From Leptobrachium leishanense (lineage: Eukaryota > Chordata > Amphibia > Anura > Megophryidae): a DNA stretch of 64,000 bases. Positions 25,982 through 37,282 of the stretch are shown in pieces. Positions within the stretch are counted from its first letter, which is position 1. Every line of letters begins with the position of its first letter. The DNA lies in NCBI GenBank assembly GCA_009667805.1, contig CM019065.1, forward strand, positions 151,564,101 through 151,628,100, written 5' to 3'. Under the pieces are notes generated by a model. It was not told the DNA's origin. It worked only from the letters and a program-made list of their open reading frames with translations, and did no database searches. A program made the position numbers and the translations under genes.

Positions 25982-27655
25982 TGTAAGGATCATCGCCGCC
26001 GGCGTAATAAAAAGCCTAAACCCAGTGCTGGCTCATAGTAGTGAGACTTTCACAAGCAGTACCACTACTCACCTCTGCCGGTGAAATGCTCAGGTGTTGC
26101 CTAGATCACCTACTACTCCTGCATAAAACCAGGCCACACCTGAGACTCAGGACTTCCACATTGCCTTGGAAATATCCAAGCTGTTAGGAGCTACCTGCGA
26201 TTCCTCCAAGAAACCTGTAACCCATACTCTGCTGGATCCTACCCTCTCAAGACTACCCATGTTACAGTTCCACCTGGACTTATTATTTACAAACCTCCTG
26301 GACCTTCTGTTTACTACAGACCTCTGGACTTGTCATCTTCCTGGATCTCCCAAGTTTTCCTTACCTGGATCACAAGGACTTGCCCACGTCTCTAGTACTG
26401 ATATATTCATATATATATCCTTAAGTATACTGTTTCTGTTTTCCCATTTGTTATCTGCAGTTCCCTCTAGCCCTGTAACCTGTATATATTCTGCTCTAGT
26501 TCCCTCTAGCCCTGTAACCTGTATATATTCTGCTCTAGTTCCCTCTAGCCCTGTAACCTGTATATATTCTGCTCTAGTTCCCTCTAGCCCTGTAACCTGT
26601 ATATATTCTGCTCTAGTTCCCTCTAGCCCTGTAACCTGTATATATTCTGCTCTAGTTCCCTCCTAGCCCTGTGACCTGTATATATTCTGCTCTAGTTCCC
26701 TCTAGCCCTGTGACCTGTATATATTCTGCTCTAGTTCCTCTAGCCCTGTGACCTGTATATATTCTGCTCTAGTTCCCTCTAGCCCTGTGACCTGTATATA
26801 TTCTGCTCTAGTTCCCTCTAGCCCTGTGACCTGTATATATTCTGCTCTAGTTCCCTCTAGCCCTGTGACCTGTATATATTCTGCTCTAGTTCCTCTAGCC
26901 CTGTGACCTGTATATATTCTGCTCTAGTTCCCTCTAGCCCTGTGACCTGTATATATTCTGCTCTAGTTCCCTCTAGCCCTGTGACCTGTATATATTCTGC
27001 TCTAGTTCCCTCTAGCCCTGTGACCTGTATATATTCTGCTCTAGTTCCCTCTAGCCCTGTGACCTGTATATATTCTGCTCTAGTTCCCTCTAGCCCTGTG
27101 ACCTGTATATATTCTGCTCTAGTTCCCTCTAGCCCTGTGACCTGTATATATTCTGCTCTAGTTCCCTCTAGCCCTGTGACCTGTATATATTCTGCTCTAG
27201 TTCCCTCTAGCCCTGTGACCTGTATATATTCTGCTCTAGTTCCCTCTAGCCCTGTGACCTGTATATATTCTGCTCTAGTTCCCTCTAGCCCTGTGACCTG
27301 TATATATTCTGCTCTAGTTCCCTCTAGCCCTGTGACCTGTATATATTCTGCTCTAGTTCCCTCTAGCCCTGTGACCTGTATATATTCTGCTCTAGTTCTC
27401 TCTAGCCCAGTGACCTGTATATATTCTGCTCTAGTTCTCTCTAGCCCAGTAACCTGTGTATATACACTTTCTCCTCCCCTATTACTTCGCTTTCTCCCAC
27501 TTCTCTCGTTTACCCCTCCTAGATTCTGTTGTTGCCTCTGGCGTATCCCTTTTGTGCCTTTTCTCAATAAATCCTTTTATATATAAATATATCTGGTTTA
27601 CTAGTATTCATTGCATATTGGCTCGTACCTACCGCCCCGGAACCAGCACCTTACA
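25982..27655 (+). mobile_element. solo LTR with internal 39-bp repeat expansion
   Basis: The element begins TGTAAGGATC and ends CCTTACA, an inverted TG...CA terminus. It is flanked by the identical 5-bp direct repeat aactg at 25977-25981 and 27656-27660. A promoter-like cataaaacc lies near 26123, and the polyadenylation signal AATAAA is at 27566-27571 near the right end, the usual LTR layout. No gag, pol or env sequence is present, so recombination between two LTRs is inferred. Its 1674 bp length is largely due to the minisatellite at 26461-27458. The orientation is set by the polyadenylation signal. The family was not identified. Confidence 0.85.
26461..27458. repeat. 39-bp minisatellite, about 25 copies, inside the LTR
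   Basis: The unit is ttccctctagccctgtgacc followed by tgtatatattctgctctag, 39 bp. The first five copies carry tgtaacc and most later ones tgtgacc; the last copies have ttctctctag and cccagt. Single-base length changes occur near 26662, 26736 and 26891. Since 39 is divisible by three, long open frames arise on both strands with a 13-residue repeat; these are not evidence of a protein. Confidence 0.95.
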
Positions 27656-27815
27656 AACTGTGGAGACATGGGCTTGACTCCAGCAAGAGCACCTCCCCAG
27701 TAAGTGTCCTTGGGCAAGACACCCAACGGTACATACTCGCCACCCAGGACCTACTTGAAAACTAGAGAAATCTCAATGTATCCTTCCTGGTAAAAACCTT
27801 TGCAAATAAATAAAT
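27656..27815 (+). mobile_element. tRNA-derived SINE, 3' part
   Basis: It continues from the LTR target duplication: aactgtggagacatgggc, then a degraded B-box-like region, gtgtccttgggcaagacac, ctcgccacccaggac and a LINE-like tail gtatccttcctggtaaaa ending in aaataaataaat. The same order, in complement, makes up 32053-32248. Confidence 0.75.
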
Positions 27816-27949
27816 ATCCATCTTTCATTCCTTCTTTTATATTTACTTCCTTTTATCAATGTTTTTACATTCATTTACCTGCATTGTCTCTTTTCTATCC
27901 CTTTTTATTTTGATTATGTAGCCATTATATTTACTTTCCATTCAGACAC

Positions 27950-28114
27950 TTGAGGGCAACCCTGTCCTCAAGTACCCTTAACAGGCCATATTTTATGGAT
28001 TACCTTGAATCATGCAATCACTGAGCAGCAAATCATAACACCTGTGCTTTGCTTCAGATATCTGGCAAACCTGGCCTGTTAGGGGTACTTGAGGGCCAGG
28101 GTTGGGAACCACTG
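27950..28114. mobile_element. hAT-type MITE fragment, family H
   Basis: Inner blocks gcaatcactgagcagcaaat, gcttcagatatctggcaaac and ggttgggaaccactg match the family at 49652-49832. The left terminus is altered and no target duplication is seen. A run of 17 G residues follows near 28121-28137. Confidence 0.65.
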
Positions 28115-28449
28115 ATCTGTGGGGGGGGGGGGGGGGGTAGGAGCACATTGTTACTAAGCTATAGTGAATATTTGCAAGGCCAATGTAAAATAACAGATAA
28201 TTCAAGTGATGTTACTTGCCACATGAGAACATTTTGTTTAATTTTACACTCTTGCAGAATCTTTCGAATAGCCGTAATATTCAAAACCTGTATGTGACAC
28301 ATGCATAGGATGGCGATACTTGTCAGGCATATACCATGAACATAAGTATTTTTTACCATGTTTTGCATATCAATTTGTTAGGCAGTCTGTAACATTAGAA
28401 AATATTCCAAAAATTAAATAACGCAAATAGGAGAATATATTGTAACTAA

Positions 28450-28872
28450 GGCTAGGGTCAGACTGAGGCAGTGCGAACGCGCGTGCAGGCGCACTTAATC
28501 ACGGCCGTGCTAGCAGCAAATGACGGGCAATGACGGCCAATATACGAAGTACGGTCGCACAAAAGTCCGGCTGCGCAACGCAAGTGGCAAACGAACGCAT
28601 TTTGTCGAACGTAAAACCGCTAGTACGGTTGTACAGAGTGCGCTGCGTCCGCTAGCGGCGTGTGTGCGTGATTTGGAGATGTCAGACACTGCTAATGTCC
28701 GGCCAACATAACGTCCAGATGCACAAAGTGTTTTATTGATGATCCGTACAAAATCACGGACGAGAATGCGCATCGTATGACTGCTATCGCGTACTCCGTG
28801 AAAAAATGCGTCCATTTGTTCGAACGCACTTTTTCACAGACAACGTGAAAATGCGTTCGTGTGACCCTAGCC
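28450..28872. mobile_element. Harbinger-like MITE, family G
   Basis: Starts ggctagggtcagactg and ends gtgaccctagcc, flanked by TAA and TTA. Inner blocks (gtgcgaacgcgcgt, tatacgaagtacggtcgcac) match 18921-19356 closely. No transposase. Confidence 0.8.
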
Positions 28873-29300
28873 TTAAACATGCATTCAATTTTGCACTTTT
28901 ATATATGGCATATATTGGATTTAATGTGCAGTTATAGAGAAAACGTGCATATTTTTAAACTCTGTTTCTGGGTTCCTCTCTTACCCAAAGGACTTTATCC
29001 AAAATGCCTTAATACAAGGTGAGTTCCCAAACGTCATAACATGCAAAAGCTGATGATGAATTTAATTTTCTTTTAGGATAATTTAGTAATAATTTACTTC
29101 AAATGATTCTATTAACAGTGGAATCTCATCCGTTCTGGTAGTTGGGGCAGTGTCACACCAGGTGGTGTTGGTTTATTTTTTTATATATAAACACAAAGCA
29201 TTGTATGGGGCCAAAACTAGTTTTTTTTCCCTTGAAGGTTTGTTAATTGTTAGAAAAAAAAATCCTTAAATACTTAAGGGGTTATTCAGAGAGAGCTGAA

Positions 29301-29883
29301 TGTCACACCGTCGGCGCCTGGGGGGGTCTCGGGAGAGGGCCAGGTACCATCGCGGGGTGCCAAGTGTCCAAGCCGATCCCAGCATTCGTGCACCTAATGA
29401 GGGGGTGGGGCGTGGCATGATGACGCGGAGCCGCCAGCCTTAAAGACAGGGCCTGCAAACTGACTCATTGCTTTGACTTGGAGTTTGTTCCCGCATCGCT
29501 TGGTGTATTCGTTCTCGATTCACTAATTCATTGATTGAGATCGCTCTATCACTGACCCGGATTGTATGAGGACCCTATTTGTTGCTTACTCGGACTGCCT
29601 TCTTGACCATTCTCTCTCTGACCAAGCCTGTATGTATGTTATGCCCAGAGCAGACTCAGAGTATGCGGATTCTATCCCACGCTAACTCAGAGTATATATA
29701 TCGAACCTGCATAACGCTGACTTAGAGAATATGCTGATCCTGCCTGTTGCCAATCCGGGGTGTATGAGAACCCAGCTTGTTGACAAATCAGTCTGTAAGA
29801 GAACCCTGTCTGTTGTCAATCTGGATTGTTTATATGACCACGCTTATTCTGATCCCTGGTGTATCGGGACAGCGAACGTGACA
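29301..29883. mobile_element. solo LTR, 583 bp, with 5-bp target duplication
   Basis: The termini are TGTCACACCG and CGTGACA, a short inverted TG...CA pair. The direct repeat ctgaa is present at 29296-29300 and 29884-29888. The inner part is CpG-rich at the left (ggcgcctgggggggtctcg). No coding domain is present. It lies 23 bp inside the left end of a palindromic element. Confidence 0.8.
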
Positions 29884-30119
29884 CTGAACTGGCCCCGAAA
29901 TTGCACCAAATGGTGAATTTCCCCGTACAGTGCAATTTCGGTGCCATTCAGCTATTCAAACCTGGCAATTCGCCAAATTGCCAGCGGAATACGGGTGATC
30001 TTCGACATCAGTGAAATCCCCATAGAGAAGCAATGGTTGATCTATTCAGAGAACACCGAACACCAGTAAAATGTCAGTGAAATGCCCTGATGTTCAGTGA
30101 GTTCATTCAAGAGGTTTAA

Positions 30120-30560
30120 GACTAGCGTCAGATGAATGCAGTCATCACGTCCGTGTCGCCGCACAGTTTAACGTCCATCATAATATTGATTTGTGATCAA
30201 TAGAGACCAACACACGAAGTACGTGCGCACCGAAGTGAGCACGCACCACGCAGGTGGCCATGGACGTCATTTAGGCCTTGAAGTAAAAGCGCTACAACGG
30301 ACGCCCGGAGTGCGCCATGTCCGCGTAGTGGCCTGTGTGCGTGATGACGCGATGTCTGACGCAGCGCATTTGCGACGTCCATCATGTTGAAGTTTTTTTT
30401 GTCTGGCTGACTGTACCTGTCATTTAATTTTAATTCATTTTGATTCCCATATTTCCCTTTCTACATCCGTCAAAAAAACGGAAAATGTGGTGTCTACAGT
30501 ATCTTACAGTACGTACGTCCGTTATGCACGCACGCAGAGTGCGCTCAGACTGCGTTCATC
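30120..30560. mobile_element. Harbinger-like MITE, family G2, right end lost
   Basis: The left end gactagcgtcagatgaatgc and blocks acacgaagtacgtgcgcacc and gcacgcagagtgcgctc match the better copy at 37283-37714. The expected right end tctgaccttagcc is absent; the sequence passes directly into host element sequence after gcgttcatc. Confidence 0.6.
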
Positions 30561-31731
30561 TATTCAGACGAATCCCATAGGTTTCAATGTAAAAAATATT
30601 CCCTTTTTATGCAATATCTATTAAACCAATTATTCTATTAATCTACAGCAAAAAGTCTCTTTATTTATAAAATTTTTTGGATTTTTTTTTTTTTTTTAGG
30701 CATTTTTTGGAATTTTTTCCAAAAGAAAATTAACAGACCTTTTTATTATTATTCATAGGACGTTATATGTTAATTACAGACATTTTCGTCCAGTAGATTT
30801 TTTTGCAAACAACATTTAAAATTGTAAAAGTTGCAGTCGTTGTTTGTTTTTGGTTTTTTTTACCCCGTTCGTCTGCTTGACCGCTTTTTCTGGCGGCTGG
30901 TCGGCACTGTGTTAAGTGGATCGTCAGCTTTTTTCGGATGCGTTTGGTGACTTATATCAGATCTGATAATTTTGGCGGTTTTTATTTTCAACTCGGCGGA
31001 TTTTCCCTGCACTTCAGGGACCCTGTGGTGAATGTTGAATTCACCCCAGGGTCAGAGAATTTGATTCCCCGAAGTGCGGTGGAATTTCAGTACTCTTTGA
31101 ATAACTCCCTTAAATGGCTGGTTTCCATATTCTCGGCTGATTGAAGTGCAGAGGTGAAATGACAGCAATTTAGCATGTCAAGATTGTCTGTTCCCTTTAG
31201 TTACTTCGTTTTCCATTTACTTTCATGAGGAAGATCTGAGCTAAGATGTCCCAAGAAAGCGTTTAAGGGCTCAGATTGGCATACAGCCAACCAGAGCCAG
31301 GATCATAAGATCTAGATATGATTGTATTATTCCTCCTCTCCGCTTCCATGGCTGAGTAGGGGATACTGTATAGGTAGCCCAAACATAAAGGAACTTGCAT
31401 GGCTAAACCCTAGGTTCCCTTATTTCATTGATATTGCTGATGCCTGCCTGTCCTCCCGGTTAATCTGTACGCTGACTGTAATATTGCTATCTGTTTTGGA
31501 AAACATCGGTTTTATTTAACATATGAGCAATACCTGTCTATGGGAGAACCTAATTGTACCACGAGAAATCCTCCTACTCCTTCCATTGTAACCTCCAATG
31601 TATATGCAGAAGAGTCATAAAAATTAGTTACCTGCCGCTATTCTCGGTTTGTGTCACCTCTATACAGACACTTTAACTACCACAAGATTGGTATTAAAAA
31701 ATAGTGGGCACTATTCCATAGTGAAAGCTAA

Positions 31732-32365
31732 CAGGGTTATTCAAAGAGAATCGAAAAGTCACCGCACGTTCGGCGACTTTTCATTCTCTACAATTCGGTG
31801 TGATTTGGCGACCCTGCGGAGTATTCAGTAAGCACCACAGAGCCGTCATAGTGCAGGGAAAACCCGCCGCAAACACTCACCGCAAAACCCGGCGAACGCA
31901 CACAGAAACCTGCAAAAATATCTGGATTAACCACGCAGGAGAAACCCGAGCAGGAGCCGAGCGCAGAGCAGCCGCCGGAAAAAGCCAACATCGCAGACAA
32001 GTGGAGTGGGAAAAAAAAAACAGAACGCTTGAATGTTGTTTTTTTTTTTTTTGGAGAAAGGATTTTTACCAGGAAGGATACATTAAGATTTCTCTTGTTT
32101 TCAAGTATGTCCTGGGTGGCGAGTATGTACCGTTAGGTGTCTTGCCAAGGACACTTACTGGAGAGGTTGCTCGCTGGGATCGAACCCATGACTCCACAGG
32201 CTCTCTCCATGTGGAGCAGTGACATTACCTCTACTCCACCCAGCCGGTTTTAAAAGTGGCACGCTGTTTGCAAAGAAACTACAGAACGAAAATGTCTGAA
32301 ATTTACATATAAGATCCAATGAATGATAATAAAAAGGGCTGTTACAGAAAAAACGATTTAAAAAA
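31732..32365. mobile_element. family C element, 5' part, interrupted by a SINE
   Basis: It begins cagggttattcaaagagaat then cgaaaagtcaccgcacgttc and includes caccgcaaaacccggcg. The host resumes after the SINE with cacgctgtttgcaaagaaac and ggctgttacagaaaaa. It stops near 32365 where a family D element begins, so the right terminus is missing. Confidence 0.65.
32053..32248 (-). mobile_element. tRNA-derived SINE, complete, minus strand
   Basis: Read on the minus strand it begins ccggctgggtggagtagagg (A-box-like), includes catgggttcgatcccagcg, which carries the B-box consensus GGTTCGATCCC, and then gtgtccttggcaagacacc and a 3' part ending gtatccttcctggtaaaa. A T-run on the plus-strand side corresponds to its A-rich 3' tail. 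It interrupts a family C element. Confidence 0.85.
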
Positions 32366-32389
32366 ATGTTACCGCCAGGATAAGTGACT

Positions 32390-32990
32390 TTATCGCCTGC
32401 CCCCCATATTACCTTCCTGACGCTAAACCTGTAAAAACAATCACTTAGCTCATCGGTTGTTGCACTAGCATTTCAATAAGTAAGGTATTAGAAAGTGCTG
32501 GCGCTAATTATCGCAGGAATGCACTAGACAAAATTTTAGCGACACCTAAGAGCTGTTACTAAATGATTCCGCTTTTGCAAAATCATTTAGAATCCCCTAA
32601 ACCCCCCCCCCCCAAGAAATCCTATAATCACCTCTCATCCCGCGGTGTGAAGGGTGTCCCAGTCCACTGGTTCTTCTGGCTGCAAGCAGAGTGAGACTGG
32701 CAACAAATGGTTCCATGTCTCCCTTTGCGATCACTCCGCAGCGCTGAGCGATCTTGCAGGCCCAGAAACGCAAACCTCTATGGAGTCCTATGGACTCTAG
32801 GAGATGATACTCGCGTCTGCGCGGACGCCCTACCGTGAGTATCCCGGCGGTTATCGCTGCAGTCCCAGGAAAGATGCCCGGTATCGTCTGCCCTGGATTC
32901 TCGCGCTAAAATGGGGATGCTACGGGGAAAACTGCATGCCCAGTTTTTCCCCATTAGCATCCCCATATTAGCGCACACTAGGGAATAGAG
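32390..32990. mobile_element. family D GC-rich inverted-repeat element
   Basis: Shared blocks are ggagtcctatggactc, gcgatcactccgc and the paired end tttttccccattagcatcc with ggggatgctacggggaaaa, which forms a hairpin. The right end tattagcgcacac relates to the left side gacgctaaacctg. Boundaries are approximate. Confidence 0.5.
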
Positions 32991-33322
32991 TCCAGTGACT
33001 AGCAAAGATAACATATACTTTTAGGTGATACATAGGGTATTATTATGATCAAAAGATAGATGGAATATTATTTAGTCTGTGCCTAAAATGTGGTCATTAA
33101 ATTAAACAGGACACTCCATGACTAGGTACTTTAAAGAGTTGGGCATGATCTGTTTATTCTGCTACTTTCCTTTCCATTTTTGATTCATATAACAAATGCA
33201 TCCAACCAAGGCATGAGAATAAATAGGACATAGTGCTGGTGCTTTATATACAATGATTTGTGATATCAGTGTAATTATACATAGGCTAGAGTAATTGATA
33301 CATTAATTTATTTATTTATTTA

Positions 33323-33382
33323 TAAAGGATTTTATCAGGAAGGATACATTGAGATTTCTCTCGTTTTCAAGTATGTCCTGGG
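33323..33382 (-). mobile_element. SINE 3' tail fragment
   Basis: The text aaggattttatcaggaagga followed by ttgagatttctctcg and ttcaagtatgtcctgg equals the 3' part of the SINE at 32053-32248. The tRNA-like head is absent. Confidence 0.7.
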
Positions 33383-33850
33383 TTATTCAATTGGAATTTC
33401 GGTGGTTATTCAAGTAGAATTTTGGTGTTCCTTGTACTTCTGCTGAATTCACGGCAGGTCCCTGAACTGCAGGGAAAATCCGATGACCGCAACCAAAAAA
33501 GCCGCAAAAAACGCTGCTTCAGACAGAAAATCCTCTGAAAAAAATGCCAAACGCACTCGATGATCCCCAACTCCCCGATGCATCTGAAGAAAGCACACGA
33601 TCCGCCGAACAGAGCACCGGAAAAAGCCAACAAGCTGACGAATGGGGGGGGAGGGGGGAACAAAAAACGCTGCAACTTTTTTAAAAAAACTACAGCACAA
33701 AAATGCCTGAAAATTACATATAAGGTCCTGTGAATGACAACAAAAAGGTCTGTTACAGAAAAAAAAGCTACTAAATAAAAAAAATAAAATAAAAATTCAA
33801 AAAAAATTATCTGAAAAAATCCCAAAAAATGCCTAAAAAGAGACTAAAAA
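33383..33850. mobile_element. family C element fragment
   Basis: It contains gggttattcaattggaattt, ctgaactgcagggaaaatcc, ctgaaaattacatataagg and ggtctgttacagaaaaaa, blocks shared with 35847-36658. The right terminus is missing and A-rich sequence follows. Overlapping minus-strand reading frames rich in F and L are translations of this A-rich repeat. Confidence 0.55.
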
Positions 33851-34039
33851 AAAATGGAGTTTTTGTTGCAAATTAAAAGAATGAACAGTTTATTAACGCC
33901 CTACCCATTGAAAGTATCACCAGCAGCCATGATTATCAACTCTACACCTTTTTATCCCTTTATAAAGTGGTCAGGATGTGAGGCGTGCCCCCCTTCTCCC
34001 TCCCAGCCCCCTGTATTTGCTAAAATGCTGGGTTAGAGT

Positions 34040-34836
34040 CACAGTTACAAGTATTTATAAAGCACCAACAAGTTCCGTAGCGCTGTACAATGGGAGAGAC
34101 AGAATAACAAAAATACATACAAGTTAAACACACAGACCAGTAGGAGAGAGGACCCTGCTCGAGAGCTTACAATCTAAGAAGAGAGGGGTGACACACTAGG
34201 TGAATGTAAATAGCAGAGTATGTGAGGTAGCAGGGAGCATGTGGGCTGAATGGGAAGATGGAGCAAGAAATGTACAGTGGGAGATTAGAGAAGCATATCG
34301 GCTTACTCCATAAAGTAATGTGTTTTCAGAGACTTCTTGAAGGACTAGAGCGATGGTGAGAGTCTGATGTCGCGGGGGAGGGAGTTCCATAGAAAGGGGG
34401 CAGCTCGGGAGAAGTTCTGAAGGCGAGAGTTAGGGGTGGGGGTAGGAGGAACTGATAGCATCAGATCATTGGCAGAGCAAATTGGTCGGGATGTACCTGC
34501 TAATAAGGGAGGAGATGTAGGTAGGGGCGCGGTTATGGAGAGCTTTGTATGTGAGAACACCAGTATTTTGAAATGGAGTCTAAAAGAAAACAGGGAGCCA
34601 GTGTACAGTTTGACAAAGGGGTGAGGTGTGAGCGGTGCGGGATGTGAGGCGAACAAGTTCATTACAGACTGCACGGGGTGAATCTGGGAATTTTTAAGGC
34701 TTTTAAGAGTTTCCTCCACCACATGCAACGTCACCAGCAGCCGGGGAAATGGAGTTTCCCAGTTGCCAGTTACAAATCGTTTACTAGTGACGTCAGCACA
34801 CAGCGAGCGTGCCGACGTCACTATCACTGAGACCAA
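34040..34836 (-). mobile_element. LINE 3' end with remnant of the reverse-transcriptase ORF tail
   Basis: On the minus strand, 34836 to about 34200 translates, with stops and frame changes, to the C-terminal tail found after the reverse transcriptase in Rex/CR1-like LINEs: FRLHFKILVFSHTKL, then NFSRAAPFLWNSLPRDIR, then a stop, then SFKKSLKTHYF. The 3' non-coding end is marked by cgctacggaacttgttggtg and ctttataaata. The 5' part is missing. The same 3' tail occurs at 63035-63205, 7125-7320 and 37985-38035. Family-level naming is uncertain. Confidence 0.75.
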
Positions 34837-34856
34837 TCACGTTAGCATGCGTGCAG

Positions 34857-35190
34857 TTCGAATCCATCATTCTGTGCAGGCACTACGGGACTAGCATACA
34901 TAAAGTTAATTATGGTCCCCCAGTCTCCCTCTGCAAATCACCCCGCTGACCTGCCAGATCTCGCGAAGCGAGATCCTGCAGGTCATGTGACCTGCAGCGG
35001 AAGCCTCAATGGAGTCCTATGGCCAGGAGCATCCCGAAGCTTAGTGCCGCGTTACGGTGCAGGCTGCTAGATTAGTGCCTGCACCGCAATATCACACTAA
35101 AATGGGGATGCTAAGGAGAAACCTGCAGGTGCAGGTTTCCCTCCTTAGCATCCCTGTTTTAGCGTGATGAACATAATATGGGCCAGTAGG
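34857..35190. mobile_element. family D GC-rich inverted-repeat element
   Basis: Blocks include cagatctcgcgaagcgagat, atcctgcaggtcatgtgacc, ggagtcctatgg, aatatcacactaaaatgggg and the ending agcatccctgttttagcgtg. This is the clearest relative of the right half of 14517-16535. Confidence 0.6.
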
Positions 35191-35414
35191 GGGGGAGCTA
35201 AGTAAACCGGACAACAAGTGCAGGATGGTTGATGGAGTCTGCATGGGATCATTGAATGGGGTCAAGAGTGCATATTAATAATTTTTTTTAAAAGGGGGAG
35301 GGGCGAAAAATTTCAGAACTGCCATGTTATGTGGCATTCCTGGCTCGCTCATTCCTCTTTTTCTACACCTACAATGAAGGTGAGCCTCACGCATAAATAT
35401 TAACGTGTCACTTG

Positions 35415-35595
35415 CAGGTCTATTCACTAAAAGGTGAAACTCAGGAGAACTGGCAGGAGAAGAGAACCATCTAGGTCAAAATAGCCGATTTTGGAAAGTG
35501 AGATAAATGGGAACATTTTTCTGGTTTGGCTATTTTGACCTAGAATTTTCACTTCTGCCAATTCTCCTGAGTTTCACCGTTTGTGAATAGACCTG
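35415..35595. mobile_element. palindromic MITE, family B, complete
   Basis: Ends are caggtctattcactaaaagg and ccgtttgtgaatagacctg. The centre contains aaatagccgattttggaaag. The 60 bp upstream (ggtgagcctcacgcataaat, cgtgtcacttg) also precede the copy at 59394, so the two copies share their insertion context. Confidence 0.8.
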
Positions 35596-35846
35596 ATGAC
35601 ACTATCAGAGCAGTGATTGTTGTTTGTGTTACAGAATTATCAATGCTCATGTCAGGTATGATCTAAAAGTGTTCCGTTCTGGCATTGGTAATTTCACAGT
35701 CGTCTATTATGCCATATCACTACCAAAATATTTCTCCTGCAAAAACATTCACTTAACACAAGCAGTTCAGTAACCCATCCCTTAGCGTGTAGCATCATGC
35801 ATAGCTGTGAAATTAGAGAGATTATTTATCAATCGACCAATACCAT

Positions 35847-36658
35847 CAGGGATATTCAAAGAGAATCGAAAAGTCACCGCGCGTTCAGTGACTTTTCATT
35901 CCCTGCATTTCCGTGCAATTCGGCATTCAGCAGAATTATATACATTATATGTATTCAGCAGGCACCACAGGGCCACCGTACTGCAGGGAAAACCCGCCGC
36001 AAACCCGATGAACACTCACTGCAAAACCCGCGGAACACTCACCGAACACTCACCGAAACCTGCTGAAACAGCTGGGTTAACCCCGCCGAACATGCCGGAG
36101 AAACCTGACTAGCCGCCGATCACAGCGCAGAGCAGCCGCCGGAAAGACCTGACACGCAGACGAATGAGGTGAAAAAAACTAAAAAACAGTAGGCTTGAAA
36201 GTTTGAAATTTGAAACGCTGTTTGCAAAAAAACTACTCAACGAAAATGCCTGGAATTTACAGCTGAGATCCAATTTATGATAATATAAAGGTCTGTTACA
36301 GAAAAATGAGAAAAAAATACTGCAGAATAAAATAAACGGTTTATTAGATATTGAATTAAAATTGGAATATTTTTAACATTGAAGGCTATGGGATTCGCCT
36401 GAATAAATCTGTCGAATGAGACCACCGAATAGCAGGGCATTTTGGCAACTTTTCCCTGCTGTTTTGTGTTCTCTGAATAGACGAAGCTATGGGGATTTCA
36501 CTGCCCTCGAACAGGCATCATATGTGCAGGCAATTCACCAACATTTGGCGAACTGCCAGCTCTCTGAATAGCCGAATGGCCAGGAAAGGTAACCGAACGC
36601 TGAATTTCACTGTTCGGTTACCTTTCGGCCACAATTCGGATCTCTTTGAATAACCCTG
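35847..36658. mobile_element. family C element, complete (about 810 bp)
   Basis: It begins cagggatattcaaagagaat and ends cggatctctttgaataaccctg. Near the right end are two inner hairpins, one from caggcaattcaccaacatttggcg and one formed by ggtaaccgaacgctg and cactgttcggttacc. No transposase is visible; the reading frames have no domain. Confidence 0.75.
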
Positions 36659-37282
36659 CATGTCTATAATACATAAAGAGTGTTAACCATAGCTAAGTTC
36701 AAGGTATTTATGGAATAATGTGTCAAAGAACCTGTGGAGTACTGAAGAATAAGAAATGAGTAAATGAAAAGTCTATAGTGGATAAAAATAGAATGGTTAG
36801 AAAATCACGCAGAGGGTAAATATGAGTGGGGGGGATTATTAACAAGCAGGGAGCATGTCTCCTGTGTTTTGGTTTTTTTAAAAAAACGGATTTTTTTGTT
36901 ATAGAGATACGCCGCACACGTATCATGCTCTTCAGCAAGGTTATGGTTAATTCCAGCACACATCCGGCTGATCTCCCAGACCAGCAAGGTGGGGGTGTAG
37001 GAAGGCGGGGAGCCATGGGAATCGGCTGTGGTAGGATGGATGGAGCTGGGAGGGTGGATGCGACAGAGTAGTCTCTATGGTAACTAGCATCACTCAGTCA
37101 GAGGAGCACACGCCGGCAGGAGAAATATTTATAATCAGAGATTCAATCTAACATTTGCTCTGCATCCCAGTGCATGCTTTTGCTATTCCTGAACTGACCT
37201 ATAATGCACAGCGATCACACTACACTAACAGAGCGGTTACTATTCCAGTGCCTGTATCCCACACGCTGTTCGCTACAACTCT

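Larger units (their letters stand above)
29278..31110. mobile_element. long inverted-repeat element, family C-like, carrying two insertions
   Basis: The left end is ggggttattcagagag and the right end ctctttgaataactccc. Within it are a solo LTR (29301-29883) and a truncated Harbinger-like MITE (30120-30560). The host sequence resumes with ggccccgaaattgcacc and shows the A/T-rich centre typical of this group. Confidence 0.6.

Noticed and set aside
26461..27458. CRISPR-like regular spacing of repeats
   Set aside because: Units are directly adjacent without unique spacers, and the DNA is a eukaryotic intron.
26857..27586. Long open frames on both strands with a 13-residue repeat
   Set aside because: They are translations of the 39-bp minisatellite in a solo LTR; openness on both strands follows from the unit length being divisible by three.
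32165..32248. Possible tRNA gene
   Set aside because: A- and B-box-like sequences exist, but the cloverleaf is not complete and a LINE-like tail follows, so it is a tRNA-derived SINE.
33406..33825. 139-residue phenylalanine-rich frame resembling a membrane protein
   Set aside because: It lies in an A-rich family C repeat fragment, and a second overlapping frame is equally open.
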